Positions 59,451-64,000 of a stretch of 64,000 nucleotides of DNA are shown piece after piece. Source of the stretch: Lutjanus erythropterus (taxonomy: Eukaryota; Chordata; Actinopteri; Lutjaniformes; Lutjanidae); NCBI GenBank assembly GCA_020091685.1, contig CM034592.1, positions 37,478,705-37,542,704 on the forward strand, written 5' to 3'. Below the pieces are notes generated by a model that was given only the letters and a program-made list of their open reading frames with translations, did not search any database and had not been told where the DNA came from. A program made the position numbers and the translations under genes. Position 1 is the first letter of the stretch. Each line of letters starts with the position of its first letter.

Positions 59451-62400
59451 AACTTATGTCATAATGTATGACTACTGAGTGCTCATGGGTACAGCTGGTG
59501 TGATTCAACTGCAAGATGGTCTCTGGTTAAGATGATTTTGGGGGCGTTTTTGTCTTAAGTGTGAGGTACAGACAGGGAACACAGGTAAAGAGAGAGAGTG
59601 ACATTCAACGAAGATCTGGTCAGTGTCTCAGGTCAGCAGGTCACTCCACACAGTATCCATACAAGCATACATAATGAATAGACCTGTTTAATGTATCTGA
59701 ATCCAGATTTGCATTTACAGCATGAGGCTTTTTGCAGCTCCCTGACTTTAACAAGGCAGTCAGTTGTAAAGTGGTAATTTAATTAACTCTCATGCCACAT
59801 TCAAGCAATCACTGTATTTACTAACCCCCAGGTCCGTAGCTCATTTTATGTATAAATCTTCAAGTATAAATCAGGTGAGACTGAAGTCCACACTTTGTTT
59901 CTAAAGCAGCACTAGTTTTATCAATAAAAAGAGGCTCAAAACTTAACTTAACTTAATTGGCATCTGTTTTGTGAGTCAATAAGCAATTTCTGTCATTTTT
60001 TACGCAAAACTGTCAAAGATTTTCTGATTCCAGCTATTCAAATGAGAGTGTTTTGCTGCTGTTCTCTGTTTTATATCAATCTCAGCTGAAAATCTTTGGC
60101 TCTGTTTTTGCATTCAAAACAGGCATTTCAACGTGCCACCTAGGGCATTTTAATAACAATTTTAATATTCTAGTATTTTATACACTTTGAAGCAAATAAA
60201 CGAGAATAATCTGCAGATTAATCGATAATGGAAATAATAGTTGCCGCCCTATGTGGTATTTATTTTTCTGCTGGTGGAAGAGTGTATGCTTCATCAGTCT
60301 CTCTAGTCAATAATATAGGTTCCTCTGAGCCCAACATTATTGTGTTGATAAACTGAATTATATTCACATTCTGCACTCAGTCTGCCACCATAAAAACTGT
60401 AATAAATATCTATTATATCCTGCTACTATATATATGTCTGTATAATATATTTCATCCAAAAAAATACAACAATAATCCAAAGAGAACTAGATTAAAAATG
60501 TGAACTCTGTTTGACCTGCGCACATTTAAATGCTACTACTGTGCAAAGGACCTCTGATTTTTCAGTTTTCTCGTTTTTATACAAATGTCATTCCTCTGAT
60601 TAAAGATTCTCAGTGTGACAAAAGTTAAAAATGGCTGCCGTCAAGTGGAAATAAGGTCAACAAAGACATGCAACCAAAACATTCTGATGAAATAATAAGC
60701 AGTTTTGATGAGGAGAAACTGAAGCCCATTTCATCATGTCGTCTATTTTGCAGTATATGGAAGCCTCATCACAGCACACACTGTAGAATATCCCAGAGGA
60801 AAACAACCCCTTTTTTTTAACAACTTCTTGCTGCTGGCACAAATTTGCAACAGGCAGCATTATGGTTCTGCCCACAGTTCAGATTTCTTTTAGAAGTTTT
60901 CTTTATAACATTTGATAAAGGATGTACTACTGCATTACTAAAGCATGACGATTTGTGGACTCCTGCAATAGTAATCACACTGTGAGCACACAGTAAAGGT
61001 TTGTGCCGCTGTGTCTCACACAGGAGCTCACACACAAAAGCCAGACAGCCACACGCACTCTACTACCGCTGCCACTTCCACGTCTGTGAATGTCTGGCAA
61101 AGCATAAGCTCTCCATTAGCTGCTGTGAGAGTCACTGCTGTCGCACGGCCAGCACCAACCCTGCATACAAAACCAGGTTGGAGCTGCAGCGTGAGGCCAG
61201 TTATTTTATACTTTGTTATTATTCGAGGTCTGGACGTATGATGCAAGCAATTTCCTGATGTAAGCAATCACAAATGAAGAGTGGATTATGGATTAGAGTG
61301 TCTCCGGTGCTCTTGATAGCATAAGTGGGTGCTCTCTCAGGTCTGTGTTGGCAAAATGGATTATCTGCTGCTCCCTATGAAATAACTTTCTCTCCTTTTT
61401 CCAGCAGTTCAGAGCCCATTCGGTGCATTCCATTAGCAAAATGATTTTGTAGTGCAGGAGGGGGTGGTGGGGGCTCTAAGTCCGTATCTGACGCAGTGGG
61501 AGTAATCCATGAATTGTTGTGGACGCGAGCTCGTCTGGACTTACAAAGTTGGTCTGCGGCTGTTAGGCGGCGTGACCTTTACAAGGGGAGAGCTATGGAT
61601 CTTCTGCTTTCTGCTGCCCACCTAAGAATCAAATGTGAAGCTCTCTCTGCACATCTGTTGATTTGTTTAGTGGAACTGGCCTGAGCGAGGCTGCACTGTG
61701 TTGAATCCAAATAAGATCAAAAGACACGTCCTTAAGATGACTGTTAACAAGGTCTAAAAAGCACAGAGGCTCAGCATGTGAATTAGCATCAGCAACAGTA
61801 TGTTTTGCCATTTTACCCTCTGATACGAAAGGAGCCCCACTGGGAACCTAAAAAAAACCTGCCTTAGATACTTTGTTGGATATACCTTAATTTAACAGTA
61901 ATCATGACAATTAACATCAACTAACTAACTAACAAAGTCACAGATGTAGAAGATTTTGTGGAGAGGTTGGTCATGAGCCAAACGAGAAGCTGATTAATTG
62001 TTCACGCGAACATGACGATGTATGCACACGCATGGTTGCAGCTATTTGTGCTTGTTTTATTGTTTATTCAATATTTTTGTTTTTATAAGCACCATTTACT
62101 ACAAGCTTTGTAACATTGCCGGCTTATCATCACCAGCACAGCAGATTGCAGCAAGTTGGTGCACCATAGTGCTGAAGCTGTTGATCCTCTATGGTGACCA
62201 TGGGTTTGATCCTGGCCTCCACGCCTTCTCTTCACCTCTGTTCTGTCATATTTTCAGCTGCAACAATGCAGCAAGTCAGGAGACGTTCACTAGTCCAGAC
62301 TTTGCTTTGACAACAGGCGAGCATAACTTCAAACTGTTTATTATCAGAATAAACAGAAAATGATTATTAGAATCGAGCGTTGGTGGATTGAGAAACCAAT

Positions 62401-63437
62401 AATTACAGTGAGTATCCGCCAATCTGCCTGACTTTTTTCAAGTGAGGTTTTTTTTTTTGTATGCTGTTTAAGTGTCATAGTAGAAACTTGTTTATCTTAC
62501 TGATAATAAACCCCAAAAACATTTTTAATGACAGAAATGCTGAATGAGAGACCGAATGTAGCTACAGAAGAACTGTAGTGGAACAGAGTTGGGTGACGTC
62601 AGGACTCCCTACTGAATTTTAATACAGTGCAGCAGGTCTTCTTTTTATTATGTCCAGCCTGGTGACAGTCAGTCACTATATATATCTGTAATGAGACATG
62701 AGAACTGATCTAGATATTTCATGGTAAACTTTGTTTGGAAGACACCGTTTGTCATTGAGAGTTCAAATATTGCGGCAGTGGGTTTCATTTCACAGTCTAA
62801 AGCGTATGTGTGCACCTCTTTCATCGTTCTACTATTGTGGATGACTGAATTAAGCCTTCATCTTCAGTTTATGTTCAATGTTCTGTAGATGCCTCATAAA
62901 TCATTCATGACCAGACACAGTATGTAGTATTTTTCTCATCAAGGTTTTTTGTTTGTCTTGTCGTCTCAGAGATAATTTCTTCACGAAAAAACTGATCATT
63001 CAGAGCAAACACAGAAAACACATGAAAACCCTCCACGTCCCTGAGAGCTGAAATCTCAGTCTGGCTGCTTTTTGAGATGCTTTTCAGCATTATATCATGG
63101 CAGAGACGAGTGATCACGTCCACTTTTCCAGCTTTCGGAATTACAAAATCTTTATCTTTTCACAACATCTGGTATGCCCTAACACTAATGCTCGAACTTA
63201 TCATCCCAGCAGTTCGCTATCACTTTAACACTTTCATCCGGATTTACTGGAAGTTTGTGGATGTTGGCAGATGAGCATACAGGCAGGCTTTTAGACCGCT
63301 GCTCGACTGTCATCCTATATCCTCTGTCTGGAAAATCCAGCTGTCACGTGACCGTTAGTGTCATGTGATGCTGAGGTTATCAGGTCACATCAGGATTTTA
63401 TGATGTTAGGACACAGCAGGAAGTATATGAAATTTAT

Positions 63438-63456
63438 AGAAAGAAAGAAAGAAAGA
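63438..63456. repeat. (GAAA)n microsatellite
   Basis: Short tetranucleotide run of GAAA of about four to five units. Confidence 0.9.
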
Positions 63457-64000
63457 ATTAGAGGGATTTATTTCAAATAGTTATGTCTCCAGTAAGGCTG
63501 AACAATTAATTGAAATTCTATGGCCTCTTGCAATTTTCAAATTGCCACAGGCGTAATATTTGTTAAAGGCAAAATTTGTGTCAAAATACGTTTTAAATTA
63601 AATGTTTTTCTGTTGCAGAGATGATCCTCACATCATATTCTACAGACATTCTTCATTTTAATGTTTTTCAGTAAAAATGAGAATAATGATCTAAAGGATA
63701 TCATTCCTTCTAATATCAACAATCATGGTAAAATTGGAAATATAAGTCAATAATAATATCCAGTTCATTATTTCTGTTTTTATTTTTTACTGCACAACAT
63801 TAGAAAAACTAACACGTACTTGACTAAAATTTAAATAATATCTCAATATTTGACATCGAAACCACTGAAACTCCTAAAAGAAAGAAAATTAGACTGAAGT
63901 TAAAATGCGATATGAATCATTTCAAATGTCTTGGTTAATAAAACATCCTCCATGTGTGCGTCGCTTTCAGCTGTGGATGGATTTACACTGAAGACACTTG

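Larger units (their letters stand above)
58655..64000. other. Intron 5' of the PSI1 exon, no exon found
   Basis: 5,346 bases without a recognisable Sema exon. Contains a GT run (58980-58997), a diverged direct duplication (58997-59450), a repeat tail near 60120-60260, a GAAA microsatellite (63438-63456) and a dispersed repeat from about 63494. Confidence 0.65.

Noticed and set aside
61001..61267. Three overlapping short frames, one rich in cysteine and histidine, considered as a Sema or zinc-finger exon
   Set aside because: The cysteine spacing matches neither PSI, Sema nor zinc-finger motifs, and no phase-compatible splice sites lead to the PSI1 exon.
62905..63123. 72-codon minus-strand frame tested as the preceding Sema exon
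   Set aside because: No resemblance to the plexin Sema end expected just before the VPVETCEQ start of PSI1.

Overview
The window is intronic and exonic DNA from a bony fish, most likely a spiny-rayed (percomorph) teleost. It has no bacterial-style operons, and its long stop-to-stop frames are mostly chance. Spliced exons with GT-AG borders lie in AT-rich introns full of the short inverted-repeat elements, SINE and LINE remnants typical of fish. The placement to percomorphs rests on my recognition of these repeats, not on a search.

The only protein-coding gene I can support is plexin-A2 (plxna2) on the minus strand, read from right to left. I placed 22 consecutive internal exons (58554-58654 down to 5169-5272). 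Their phases fit at every junction and give 3,267 coding bases, or 1,089 codons, without a stop or frameshift. The A2 identity comes from paralog-specific stretches such as [27 protein letters not shown] and LTGQHKV. The gene runs off both sides: the signal peptide and Sema exons lie beyond 64000, and the rest of the Rho-binding and GAP region lies before position 1.

In transcript order the exons encode PSI1 and IPT1 (58.6-50.0 kb), PSI2 (45.4 kb), IPT2 (43.0-40.4 kb), PSI3 (37.6 kb), IPT3 to IPT6 (33.5-19.8 kb), the transmembrane helix (19.8 kb), the first part of the cytoplasmic GAP including the double-arginine catalytic motif (17.6-10.5 kb), and the start of the Rho-GTPase-binding domain (7.9-5.2 kb). 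Together this is a semaphorin co-receptor from the first PSI domain to the middle of the intracellular signalling region. Residue numbers in the entries count along this 1,089-residue segment.

The introns hold several recurring repeat families: TTAA-flanked MITEs, an hAT MITE with an 8-bp target duplication, GGTTCT-rich elements with 18-bp terminal repeats, a tRNA-derived SINE split in two, and a decayed L2/Rex1-type LINE. They also hold microsatellites, one of them directly against the acceptor of the transmembrane exon. I found no nested gene, no convincing RNA gene, no CRISPR array and no novel multi-gene system. The more interesting points concern splice-site architecture and a few inverted-repeat or octamer motifs.
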